NCBI GenBank assembly: GCA_046350375.1
Contig: JAXMAO010000017.1
Location: 1 to 16,164 of the forward strand
Source of the DNA: JAXMAO01 sp046350375
GTDB taxonomy: Bacteria; Planctomycetota; Phycisphaerae; UBA1845; UTPLA1
Direction of reading: 5' to 3'
DNA length: 16,164 bases
Shown here: positions 1 to 8,196 of the stretch, piece after piece
Numbering within the stretch: the stretch's first letter is position 1
Layout of the letters: every line of letters begins with the position of its first letter
The notes under the pieces: model-generated
Seen by the model: only the letters and a program-made list of their open reading frames with translations
Told to the model about the DNA's origin: nothing
The model's database searches: none
Made by a program: the position numbers and the translations under genes

Positions 1-30
1 CAGGGCCCGGCGATCGCAGATGACTTTCAT
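1..30 (-). CDS. dnaN: DNA polymerase III beta subunit (sliding clamp), N-terminal 10 residues only
   Basis: Reading leftwards from an ATG at 30, the frame gives MKVICDRRAL, the typical opening of the DnaN clamp (family form MK-[FV]-[IV]-C-[ED]-R). The gene runs off the left edge, so only ten codons are visible. DnaN is the ring-shaped processivity clamp of the replicative polymerase. It sits downstream of dnaA on the same strand, the classical order, which supports the call. A weak GAGG lies about a dozen bases before the ATG. The call rests on a short peptide plus gene order and would be confirmed by the sequence to the left. Confidence 0.8.
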   Translation of the reverse strand, partial: MKVICDRRAL

Positions 31-318
31 GGTAGTCGCTGCCTCAACTCCGACCGAAGTCGACTCATGTAGACCAGAGATAGATCGTAGACCGTACCCG
101 TATGGGCTGTGATTTCGGTCGAAAACCGGCTCATTTCGAGCCTGCCTATTGTGCGGCAGAACGTTGCCGTCGGCAAGCCGATTCGTGCCCTTGTGGGCAG
201 GTTGGGCGGCAATTGCGGACAGCGCCGGTCGGATCGCGAAAATGCCGCGGCGCGGCGGGCGCGGGTGGCGGCGCTGCGACACGTGTGAGTAATGGGCCGG
301 CTGGTCACAGGCGCGGCG
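31..318. other. dnaA-dnaN intergenic region with small hairpins; possible origin-associated spacer
   Basis: No gene is convincing in this 288-bp gap. It holds three small inverted repeats in a row: 128-132/138-142 (GGCTC/GAGCC), 143-159 (arms roughly CTGCC/GGCAG) and 164-176 (TTGCCG-T-CGGCAA, a 13-bp palindrome). One site at 284-292 (TGTGAGTAA) is one base off the degenerate DnaA-box consensus TGTGNAWAA. No cluster of perfect DnaA boxes was seen, so an origin here is only a possibility suggested by the position between dnaA and dnaN. Confidence 0.35.
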
Positions 319-1674
<1,356 letters not shown>

Positions 1675-1761
1675 ACGCGCACCTGGGGCCCGAAGATCAC
1701 CACTAAGATCATGCGATTCAAAAAGTAAGTGCTACAGAAACGACCGCCAAACAGTGTCGGG

Positions 1762-1790
1762 ATCATACCGCGCCGCGATGTGTTTCACAA
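1762..1790 (-). promoter_or_regulatory. Candidate sigma-70 promoter of dnaA
   Basis: On the minus strand a -35 TTGTGA (1785-1790) and a -10 TATGAT (1762-1767) are separated by exactly 17 bp. Transcription would start near 1755 and give a leader of about 80 nt before the dnaA GTG. The -35 overlaps a short inverted repeat, TGTG-TTT-CACA (1779-1789), which could be an operator. This is motif matching only. Confidence 0.6.
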
Positions 1791-1980
1791 CGGTTTTCTG
1801 GCGCGATTGTCGCGCGGCGCGGCGCGGTCGTAATCTTCGGCGAACACGATGGATCATGCCGCGCGCCGGGCCGACGGCGCCGCGCGCCAAAAAAAAGTTC
1901 TCCGGAGATCATCCACGTTTCTTGAACAGCCGCGCGAACCGCGCGGGCGGATGCGCGGTAGCAAGAGAGAGCGTCACCGG

Positions 1981-2015
1981 CCCGGAATCCGCCACGTTCC
2001 GGGAGATTTTCTTTG
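1981..2015 (+). terminator. Hairpin with T-rich tail, no gene upstream on this strand
   Basis: Perfect 7-bp arms CCCGGAA (1981-1987) and TTCCGGG (1997-2003) enclose a 9-base loop, and the T-rich GATTTTCTTT follows. It resembles a modest intrinsic terminator reading rightwards. It lies just before the lipoprotein promoter, with no plus-strand gene ahead of it. It could insulate that promoter, end a small RNA or act as an operator. Confidence 0.35.
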
Positions 2016-2039
2016 ACTTGCGCACATGGACGTGATAAT
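2013..2039 (+). promoter_or_regulatory. Candidate promoter of the OmpA-like lipoprotein gene
   Basis: A -35 TTGACT (2013-2018) and a -10 GATAAT (2034-2039) are each one base off consensus. The 15-bp spacing is a little short. The predicted start near 2046 gives a leader of about 55 nt before the ATG at 2100. Confidence 0.5.
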
Positions 2040-2099
2040 TCCTTGCGCGGCGCGAGTTGTATCTTGATGCGCGCGGGGTCATACACGGAGGTTCCTGCA

Positions 2100-2858
2100 A
2101 TGTCACGCTCGGGTTATCGCTTGGGATGGCTGGTTTTGCTCGCGGCAGCCCCGCTCTTTGTGTCGGGCTGTGCCGATCCGAAAGACAAGCAGATCGCTGA
2201 CCTTAACACTGAGGTCGAAAAGCTCCGCAACGAACTGAACGACAAGGATGCGCGGATGGCGCGCATGATGAACGAGCAGAGCACACCGGTCTCGGGCTCG
2301 TCGGCGGCCGATCAGGACACGATCCGCAGCCTCAATTCCGAGCTGGCGTCGCTGCGCGACAGGCTGCGCGAGGCCGAGGCCAAGGGCAAGGCGGCCCCGA
2401 TCGCCGAGATGGGCGACGGCAAGTGGATCGGCATGCCGGGCTTCGACATGCTGACCCTGCCGGGCGAGGTGCTGTTCGACTCGGGCAAGGCGACGCTGAA
2501 GCCCAGCGGCAAGACCACGCTCGATCGCATCGCCTCCGACATTCGCAAGCAGTTCCCCGATCGCGAGATTTACGTCGTCGGCCACACCGACAACGACCCG
2601 ATCCGCAAGAGCGGCTGGAAGGACAACTGGGAGCTGGGCGCGCAGCGCTCGCTCACCACGGCGCGCTACCTGGTGCAGGCGGGCGTTTCGCCGAACAAGG
2701 TCATCCAGGCCAACCGCGGTGAGTTCAGCCCGCGCGGCGACAACGGCTCGGCCTCCGGCAAGTCGAAGAACCGCCGCGTCGAGTTCTACGCCGTCGTCAA
2801 GGGATCGCAGGGCATCAGCGAGCCGACGCAGGTCGGCCTGTCGTCGCCGAAGCGCTGA
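2100..2858 (+). CDS. OmpA/Pal-family peptidoglycan-binding lipoprotein
   Basis: The 252-residue product opens with a lipoprotein signal (hydrophobic 10-20, lipobox VSGC with the lipidated Cys at 24). Two coiled-coil stretches follow (about 28-60 and 72-97), then a C-terminal OmpA domain (about 120-234) with FDSGKATL, VVGHTDNDPI (159-168) and NRRVEF (224-229). OmpA domains hold diaminopimelate in peptidoglycan, so the protein probably tethers the outer membrane to the wall. The residue after Cys is Ala, so no inner-membrane retention signal is seen. The ATG at 2100 is chosen over an in-frame start at 2013 because GGAGG sits 8 bp before it and the lipobox falls at the expected distance. It is transcribed alone from its own promoter to a strong terminator. 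No tol genes are present, so it is not called pal. Confidence 0.9.
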   Translation: MSRSGYRLGWLVLLAAAPLFVSGCADPKDKQIADLNTEVEKLRNELNDKDARMARMMNEQSTPVSGSSAADQDTIRSLNSELASLRDRLREAEAKGKAAPIAEMGDGKWIGMPGFDMLTLPGEVLFDSGKATLKPSGKTTLDRIASDIRKQFPDREIYVVGHTDNDPIRKSGWKDNWELGAQRSLTTARYLVQAGVSPNKVIQANRGEFSPRGDNGSASGKSKNRRVEFYAVVKGSQGISEPTQVGLSSPKR

Positions 2859-2887
2859 CCGGCGCGGGCGCGGTTTTCATAGGCACA

Positions 2888-2936
2888 AACCCCCGCTCGC
2901 GCCCCGGCTTCGGGCGTGAGCGGGGGTTGTTCTTTG
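2888..2936 (+). terminator. Intrinsic terminator after the OmpA-like gene
   Basis: Perfect 11-bp arms AACCCCCGCTC (2888-2898) and GAGCGGGGGTT (2918-2928) enclose a GC-rich loop, and the T-rich GTTCTTTG follows. It starts about 30 bp after the stop at 2858. Confidence 0.85.
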
Positions 2937-2960
2937 TGACGCTGGGCCCCGGGTCGCGCC

Positions 2961-3003
2961 GCGGCCGATTGAACTGACTGGCGGCCTGCCGCGCGTCGGC
3001 CGC
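2961..3003. repeat. Inverted repeat just upstream of the HisH-like gene
   Basis: Perfect 8-bp arms GCGGCCGA (2961-2968) and TCGGCCGC (2996-3003) are separated by 27 bp. They end just before the ribosome binding site of the gene starting at 3021. It could be an operator or a leader hairpin, but palindromes are common in such GC-rich DNA. Confidence 0.3.
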
Positions 3004-3020
3004 CCCGGGAAGGGTGGATC

Positions 3021-3644
3021 ATGATCGCAGTCATCGACCACGGCGCCGCGGACCAGGGGGCGCTGTTGCGGGCGCTGCAGCGCGCCGGCGCCGATGCCGA
3101 ACTGGTGCATTCGGCCGACCGGCTGGACCGCGCCGCGCGGATCGTGCTCTACGCGAACGGATCGTTCGCGTCGTTGGCGCGCGGCCTGCGCGACCGGCGG
3201 CTGATCGGCAGTCTGGTGCGGGCGATCCTCGAGGGGCGGCCGTTTCTGGGCGTCGGCGCGGGGATGCACATGCTGCTCGATGTCAGCTACGACGACGGGC
3301 AGCACACCGGCCTGGGGGTGGTGCCGGGCAAGGCGATTCCGATTCCGTACGACGCCAGTCACCCGGCGCGGCGCGTCTATCGTCCGCCGCACCAGGGCTG
3401 GGCCGCGGTGCGCTGGAATGAGAATTGTCCGCTGCTGCGCGGGCTGACGAGCGGCGAGTCATTCTACTTCGAGCACGCGTGCCTGGCGCAGCCGCTCGAT
3501 GCGGCGGTGACGGTGGGGCGCTCGAACTATGGCGTGGATTTCTGTGCCGTGCTGGCGCTGGGGCGGACCTACGCGGTGCAGTTCCTGCCGCAGCAGTCGC
3601 AGGAGGCCGGGCAGCGGCTGCTGGCGAACTTCGCGGCGGCGTAG
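3021..3644 (+). CDS. HisH-like class I glutamine amidotransferase homologue lacking the catalytic triad
   Basis: The 207-residue product aligns from end to end with HisH, the glutaminase subunit of imidazole glycerol phosphate synthase. The opening MIAVIDHG matches MIAIIDYG, PHQGW (123-127) matches PHMGW, and the tail QSQEAGQRLLANF matches the HisH end. The nucleophile motif LGICLGMQ reads LGVGAGMH (76-83), putting Gly79 where Cys belongs. The QFHPEKS motif reads QFLPQQS (187-193), replacing His by Leu189 and Glu by Gln191. All three catalytic residues are therefore gone, while the frame is intact and full length. It cannot be a normal glutaminase and is probably a scaffold, regulator or binding protein. 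The start has AAGGGTGG 5-12 bases before the ATG. No hisF or other histidine gene is nearby. Confidence 0.8.
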   Translation: MIAVIDHGAADQGALLRALQRAGADAELVHSADRLDRAARIVLYANGSFASLARGLRDRRLIGSLVRAILEGRPFLGVGAGMHMLLDVSYDDGQHTGLGVVPGKAIPIPYDASHPARRVYRPPHQGWAAVRWNENCPLLRGLTSGESFYFEHACLAQPLDAAVTVGRSNYGVDFCAVLALGRTYAVQFLPQQSQEAGQRLLANFAAA

Positions 3645-3669
3645 CGCGGGCGGGCGCGCCAGGCCCGCG
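3645..3669. terminator. Possible hairpin between convergent genes
   Basis: Perfect 7-bp arms CGCGGGC (3645-3651) and GCCCGCG (3663-3669) directly follow the HisH-like stop. They lie 19 bp from the kinase stop on the other strand. The position suits a shared terminator, but there is no T tract on either side. Confidence 0.3.
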
Positions 3670-3687
3670 AGCGGCTGAGACGGCGCA

Positions 3688-5319
3688 TCAGTTCGGCTGA
3701 TTCGGTTTGCAGTGGGGGCAGGGCGTCTTGCCGGCGGCCTCGGCGGCGGCGGGGGTGTCGAAGGTTTGCAGGTTCTGCAGGAAGATCTTCCGACCGCCTT
3801 CACAACCGGGGCGGTGATAGACCCGGCCGACCTTGCTCGAAACGAAGTGCAGCCTGGACTCGTCGATGTGGCCGGGCCAGGCATTGGGCTGCACGTCGCG
3901 CGCGGCGCCGCCGGGTGAGACCACCGGCGCATCCTGCACCGGCACGACTTCGACATGCGCGCCGTCCGGCCGGTCGCTCGGCGATGTTGGCCGCGCGGCG
4001 CCGGGCGCGGGCCGCGGCAGCGGGCGCGCCGACTGCCGGCCGATGCGATCGAGATAACCGAAGACGAACAGCACGGTCAGCGTGATGACCAGCAGCGTGG
4101 CGACGGCGGCGCCGATGACCACCTTGTTGCGGCTGCGCGTCACTTCGCGGACCGGGACGACGGGCTCGTCGGGCTCGTTGCCGCAGTGTTCGAGGAAGGT
4201 GGCCAGCTCGTCGGCGGAGTGGAAGCGATCGTCGGGGTCTTTCGCGAGGCAGCGCAGCAGCAGGGCACGGCCGTCCTGCGACAGGCCGGCGATGTTGTCG
4301 AGGTTGGGCTCGGGCGGATTCTGGTGGAGCTCGAGCAGGCGCGAGCGCGACGGGGCGTTGAGCCACTGCTGGCCGGTGAGGGCGAAGAACAGCACCAGGC
4401 CGAAGGCGTAGATGTCGCTGGCGGCGGTGGTCGGTTCACCGCGGGCCGTCTCGGGGGCGACCCACCCGAGCGAGCCGACGGCGCGGCCGCGCATCGAGGC
4501 GCTGGCCTGTTCGCCGGCGACGTCGGACAGGCCAAAGTCGCCGAGCTTGAGGCGGCCGAGGTCGTCGAACATGAGGTTGCCGGGCTTTATGTCGCGGTGA
4601 ATGATGCCGCGCGCGTGGGCGAGCGCCAGGGCGCCGGCGGGGGCGATCATGAGGCGGAAGAGTTCGCGCGGCTCGATGGGGCCGGAGCGATCGATCTGAT
4701 CCTTGAGGGTGCCGCGGTGCATCATCTCCATGGCGATGAAGCGCACGGCCTGGTCCTGGGCGATTTCGAAGACGGTGATTGCGCCGGGGTGATTGAGCTT
4801 GGCGGCGGCGCGGGCCTCCTGCAGGAAGAGCGCCTGCGTCAGCGAGCCGTCGGATGAGCGGCCGGACGGCGGGTTCAGAATCTTGATGGCGGTGGCGCGG
4901 TTGAGCGTGGCGTCGAAGCCTTCCCAGACGGTGCCCATGCCGCCGCGTCCCAGCAGGCGTTTGAGCTGATAGCGCCCGAGTCGCCGGCCGGCCCAACTCA
5001 TGTCGATGACGGACGAGCTCTGGTTGCCGGCGACGGGCAGGCCGCCGGCGTCGGATGAGGCGCCGAGGTTTGAATCGGAACCAGGGATGGCGACGGCGGA
5101 TTGCGAGCTGGCGGACCCGTCGCCGTCGCGTTCGCCCCAGCGCCACACGTGGGCACACTTGCGACACTGAAAGCGCCGGCCGGCCAAGGCCGCGGGCACG
5201 TAGTAGTGCGCGGAACAGGCCGGGCAGACGATCTGCACCTGCGAGGCCGATTCGGCGGCGGATTGTGACGAGCGGCTGGACTTCATGTCGCTGGGGGGCC
5301 CGTGCGGGTTGGGCGGCAT
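3688..5319 (-). CDS. Membrane Ser/Thr protein kinase (Hanks type) with N-terminal zinc ribbon and C-terminal Ada-like zinc-binding domain
   Basis: The 543-residue protein has four parts. An N-terminal zinc ribbon (C32, C35, C52, C55) resembles the MJ0042 type. A complete kinase domain (about 116-378) follows, with glycine loop GRGGMGTVW (124-132), Lys146, helix-C Glu168, HRD-K-N at 241-248, DFG 261-263 and APE 288-290, so it should be active. One membrane helix (about 400-422) follows. After a proline-rich linker, a C-terminal domain (about 491-538) has YHRPGC, a central NLQTFD and PCPHCKP, matching the metal-binding motif of Ada. Its likely ligands are C506, C534 and C537, with H502 nearby. 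The kinase would be cytoplasmic and the Ada-like domain outside, suggesting a sensor. The chosen ATG is at 5319; an in-frame ATG at 5286 is possible. A longer upstream frame exists but is low-complexity and overlaps the next gene. Substrate and signal are unknown. Confidence 0.93.
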   Translation of the reverse strand: MPPNPHGPPSDMKSSRSSQSAAESASQVQIVCPACSAHYYVPAALAGRRFQCRKCAHVWRWGERDGDGSASSQSAVAIPGSDSNLGASSDAGGLPVAGNQSSSVIDMSWAGRRLGRYQLKRLLGRGGMGTVWEGFDATLNRATAIKILNPPSGRSSDGSLTQALFLQEARAAAKLNHPGAITVFEIAQDQAVRFIAMEMMHRGTLKDQIDRSGPIEPRELFRLMIAPAGALALAHARGIIHRDIKPGNLMFDDLGRLKLGDFGLSDVAGEQASASMRGRAVGSLGWVAPETARGEPTTAASDIYAFGLVLFFALTGQQWLNAPSRSRLLELHQNPPEPNLDNIAGLSQDGRALLLRCLAKDPDDRFHSADELATFLEHCGNEPDEPVVPVREVTRSRNKVVIGAAVATLLVITLTVLFVFGYLDRIGRQSARPLPRPAPGAARPTSPSDRPDGAHVEVVPVQDAPVVSPGGAARDVQPNAWPGHIDESRLHFVSSKVGRVYHRPGCEGGRKIFLQNLQTFDTPAAAEAAGKTPCPHCKPNQPN

Positions 5320-5329
5320 CTCGATGTCT

Positions 5330-5335
5330 ATTGTA
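5330..5335 (-). promoter_or_regulatory. Candidate -10 element of the kinase gene
   Basis: TACAAT on the minus strand lies 10 bases before the kinase ATG at 5319. No convincing -35 is seen. Transcription would start only a few bases before the ATG, giving a nearly leaderless message, which fits the poor Shine-Dalgarno sequence. Confidence 0.35.
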
Positions 5336-5495
5336 ACACGGGGTCGGGGCGATTTCTTCCAAAACTCTGCTGTCGAAAGGATTTCGGCACAGGCCTGGTG
5401 GCCGGTTGTGGCCGACGGCGGCGGGCGGGCGGCGTGGCGCGGCAGGGCCCGGAATGCAGCGCTCGGGCGAGTGTGCGTTGGCCCGCAGCGCCGAT

Positions 5496-6029
5496 TTAGA
5501 GGCGGGATCGCAGTTGTTTCAGGAACCCATGCAGGACCATGGCCGGCACGCCCGGAAAGTCTTTGGTGAGCAAGGCGTCGGCGCTGAGGGCGTCGATGGT
5601 GGCCAGGGCGCGGGGGCGCTGCGCGGCGAGGGCGACGACGCAGGCGTCGGCCTGGTCGAGGCGACCGCCGGCCATGGCGCGGAGGAAGTCCTTCACGAGC
5701 TTGACGGGGTCGCCGGCAGCGGCAGGTGTGGCGGCGGGTTCGGCCGGGGGTCGGCGGGTTGCGGCGGCGCCGCGTTGCCCCGGCTCGCCGGGCAGGTTGG
5801 TTTCGCGGAGCAGGCGGTTGCGCAGTTCGAACTGTTCGCGGGCGGCGGCGGCGGCGCGCTGTTCGTCGCGCGGGTCGAGCGGCGCGAGCGGGAGCTCGCC
5901 GCTGGCGTCCGCGGGCAGCGGAACATAGACCGGGTTCTGGCAGCGCGGGCACTTGCCCTTTTTTCCGCCGGCGTCATCGGCGGCGCGAATTTCTCCGCCG
6001 CAGTGTTCGCAGTGGAAGGTGATCGGCAT
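5496..6029 (-). CDS. Zinc-ribbon protein of unknown function
   Basis: The 177-residue product has an N-terminal zinc ribbon with C7, C10, C27 and C30, in the same CxxC-x16-CxxC spacing as the ribbon of the neighbouring kinase. A charged, probably helical stretch follows (about 53-77), then a Pro/Ala-rich linker (about 80-107) and a C-terminal helical region (about 108-177) that I do not recognise. The ATG at 6029 has GAGGTGG 5-11 bases upstream. Its start is 35 bp from the der stop, so the two are probably co-transcribed. The kinase follows after a 176-bp gap. The ribbon could bind nucleic acid or protein. No function can be assigned. Confidence 0.8.
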   Translation of the reverse strand: MPITFHCEHCGGEIRAADDAGGKKGKCPRCQNPVYVPLPADASGELPLAPLDPRDEQRAAAAAREQFELRNRLLRETNLPGEPGQRGAAATRRPPAEPAATPAAAGDPVKLVKDFLRAMAGGRLDQADACVVALAAQRPRALATIDALSADALLTKDFPGVPAMVLHGFLKQLRSRL

Positions 6030-6064
6030 GGGGCCACCTCGGATCGTGCGGCGGGCGCCGTCGT

Positions 6065-7438
6065 TCAGCGCCGCTCGGGGCGCCGGGCGCGGGCGATGCG
6101 CTGTCCGCGCTGATCGGCCGGCTCGGGGCGCTTCGCGCGCCAGAGTAATCGTATCGGTATCTCGGGGAATGGCAAAGCGGCGGCGAGCTGCTTGGTGAAG
6201 AAGCGGCGGTAGTCTTCGCGGAGGAAGGCCGGGTTGTTGACGAACAGGACGATCGTGGGTGGGCAGGTGGCGACCTGTGTGGCGAAGAAGATGCGCGGGG
6301 CGCGGCCTTTGGAGTCGGAGGTGGGCTGGCGCTCGGCGAGGGCGGCCTGGATGGCGCGGTTGAGCTGTCCGGTGGTGACGCGCGTGCGGGCCTGCTTGAA
6401 GAGCGACTGGGCCAGGTCGACGACGCTCTTGAGGTTGCGGCTGGAGGTGGCGGTGGTGAAGGCCAGCGGGGCGTAGGTGACCTGCGGCAGGGCGCGGGCG
6501 ACGTAGTCGGCGTAGTCGTCGCTGGTGGCGCGGCCCTTGGCGAGGTCCCACTTGTTGACCACGACGATGACCGGTTTGCACTCTTCGGCGAGGAAACGGG
6601 CCAGCTTCTTGTCTACTTCGGTGACGCTGGCGGTGGCGTCGAGCATGAGCAGGACGACGTCGGCGCGCAGCGCCGCCTGTTCGGCCCGCAGCGCGCCGTA
6701 GTAGTCGATTCCCTGCTTGTCGGCGCGGGCCTTCTTGCGGATGCCGGCGGTGTCGATCGCCATGAGCGTGCGGCCATCCATCTCGAAGCGCACGTCGATG
6801 GAGTCGCGTGTCGTGCCGGGGATTTCGCTGACGATGACGCGCGGCGCCTGGGCCAGCCCGTTGATGAAGCTGCTCTTGCCGACATTCTGCCGGCCGAGGA
6901 TGGCGATCTTGAGCACCGGTTCGCCCGGCAACTCGGCTGCTTTGCCGAGTCGCTCGGCCAGATCGGACAGCAGCTGCTTGATGCCGCGGGCGTGCAGCGC
7001 CGAGACGGCGCGCGGCGGGCCGAACCCGAGCCGTGCAAACAGCGCCGCGCCGGATTCGTGCTGCGGCGTGTCGGTCTTGTTGGCGATCAGCCAGACGCGC
7101 TCGTTGCGGCCGCGCAGCAGCCGCGCCACGGCCTGGTCGAGCGGTGTGATTTCGGCGTGCAGGTCGACGACGAACAGGATGAGGCTGGCGGACTCGACCG
7201 CCAGGCCGATCTGGCGTTCGATTTCGCCCGTGAGCTGGTCGCGGTCTTCGATGCCGTAGCCGCCGGTGTCGATCAGCTCGAACCAGACGCCGTCGTGTTC
7301 GATGACGGCCGAGACGCGGTCGCGGGTGACGCCGGGCTGGGGGTCGACGATGCTGATGCGCCGGCCCGCCAGGGCGTTGAGCAGTGAGCTCTTGCCGACG
7401 TTGGGGCGTCCGACGATTGCGACCACGGGCAGTGCCAC
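6065..7438 (-). CDS. der: Ribosome biogenesis GTPase Der (EngA)
   Basis: The 457-residue product has the tandem GTPase pair unique to Der. G-domain 1 has GRPNVGKSS (10-18), DTGG (57-60), NKTD (120-123) and SAL (146-148). G-domain 2 has GRQNVGKSS (182-190), DTAG (229-232) and NKWD (295-298). A KH-like domain (about 353-436) follows, with a basic tail. Der is an essential GTPase that acts in 50S ribosome assembly. The start is a GTG at 7436-7438, which places the first G1 motif at the usual distance from the N-terminus. No Shine-Dalgarno is visible, but a TAGAAT lies seven bases before the GTG. The zinc-ribbon gene follows 35 bp downstream. The gene is divergent from the MscS-type gene. Confidence 0.97.
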   Translation of the reverse strand: MALPVVAIVGRPNVGKSSLLNALAGRRISIVDPQPGVTRDRVSAVIEHDGVWFELIDTGGYGIEDRDQLTGEIERQIGLAVESASLILFVVDLHAEITPLDQAVARLLRGRNERVWLIANKTDTPQHESGAALFARLGFGPPRAVSALHARGIKQLLSDLAERLGKAAELPGEPVLKIAILGRQNVGKSSFINGLAQAPRVIVSEIPGTTRDSIDVRFEMDGRTLMAIDTAGIRKKARADKQGIDYYGALRAEQAALRADVVLLMLDATASVTEVDKKLARFLAEECKPVIVVVNKWDLAKGRATSDDYADYVARALPQVTYAPLAFTTATSSRNLKSVVDLAQSLFKQARTRVTTGQLNRAIQAALAERQPTSDSKGRAPRIFFATQVATCPPTIVLFVNNPAFLREDYRRFFTKQLAAALPFPEIPIRLLWRAKRPEPADQRGQRIARARRPERR

Positions 7439-7445
7439 GGCGGCG

Positions 7446-7451
7446 ATTCTA
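7446..7451 (-). promoter_or_regulatory. Candidate -10 element of der (possible leaderless start)
   Basis: TAGAAT on the minus strand, one base off TATAAT, ends seven bases before the der GTG. This is the spacing expected when transcription begins at the start codon itself. No clear -35 was seen. Confidence 0.35.
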
Positions 7452-7493
7452 GGGGCGAATTCAATTGCATGCCCGCGCGCGGCGGGCGTGGTC

Positions 7494-7523
7494 CGGACGC
7501 ACGGCGGCGATGGCGGCTACAAT
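7494..7523 (+). promoter_or_regulatory. Candidate promoter of the MscS-type gene
   Basis: A -10 TACAAT (7518-7523) is preceded, 18 bp away, by a weak -35 CGGACG (7494-7499). It lies about 60 bp before the preferred GTG at 7584. The -35 is poor, so confidence is low. Confidence 0.3.
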
Positions 7524-7583
7524 GCGTTTCTTGCGGCGCGCCCGGCGGTCGAAATGTCGTGCGCCGGGCCGGAAAGGGGCAGC

Positions 7584-8196
7584 GTGGGCGGAATCGGGCT
7601 GAGAATCGGGGCAGTGGTCGCGGCGCTGCTGCTGGCGGGCTGGATGGCGCCGGCTGCGGTCGCCGGACCCGCGAGCCAGCCCGCGACGCCGGACCTGGTG
7701 GGTCCGCCGATTGCGGTGGCGTCGGAGGCGGAGCGCGTCTCGCGGCTGCAGCGCGGCATCGACGAGACGTCGCGTCGGCTGGCGGAGCTGCGGCAGTCGA
7801 TCAGCAGCCCGCAGAGCGACTACGCCCGCGCGCAGGCCGAGTTTCAACGGCTCGACGCCGAGCACGAGGCGGGCAAGCGCGAGCTGGCGCAGCTTTCCGA
7901 GAGCGGCGCGCCCGGGCTGGCGGACAAGCAGAAGGAGTTTGACGCGCTCGAGCAGCGCTGGAAGCTGGCGAAGGATCGCTTCGACCTGGCGATCGCCGAA
8001 CACAAGACCCGCCAGGAGCAGGTGGCGACGCTGGAAACCAAGCTGGCGCAGGACCGCGCCGCGCTGCAGAAGCTGCTGGAGCCGGCGCCGGCCGCGACGC
8101 AGCCCGCGGTTGCGGTCGCGGTGACGACGTCGGCGCCGGCGGCGGGCGGCGTTCAGCCCGCCAGGCCCGCCGTCATTCCGGCGCTGGGCGCCGCTG
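7584..8196 (+). CDS. N-terminal part of a large MscS-type channel: signal peptide and coiled coil, separated by a frameshift from the channel part
   Basis: This frame encodes a signal peptide (hydrophobic 8-21, likely cleavage after AVA at residue 27) followed by a long charged coiled coil to about residue 165. An Ala/Pro/Val-rich linker follows. The frame then degrades into low-complexity Arg/Ala/Gly residues after about 8190, although it stays open to 8861. The coiled coil resumes in the +1 frame at about 8200. The two parts together resemble large MscS-family channels with a periplasmic coiled-coil region. GTG 7584 is preferred because GGAAAGGGG sits just ahead of it; an in-frame ATG at 7554 is the alternative. 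The end given here is the approximate junction, not a stop codon. Confidence 0.6.

Larger units (their letters stand above)
1675..2099. other. Divergent intergenic region between dnaA and the OmpA-like lipoprotein gene
   Basis: This 425-bp stretch shows no convincing coding frame. It holds the dnaA promoter (1762-1790, leftward) and the lipoprotein promoter (2013-2039, rightward). It also has a small palindrome at 1801-1815 (GCGCGA-TTG-TCGCGC), an eight-base A run near 1889-1896 and a hairpin at 1981-2003 followed by a T-rich stretch. One weak DnaA-box-like sequence, TCATCCACG at 1909-1917, matches TTATCCACA at 7 of 9 positions. The rest appears to be spacer. Confidence 0.5.

Noticed and set aside
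5320..5952. N-terminal extension of the kinase frame
   Set aside because: It is Arg/Pro/Ala-rich without domains and overlaps the zinc-ribbon gene in another frame. A reasonable ATG exists at 5319 just before the zinc ribbon.
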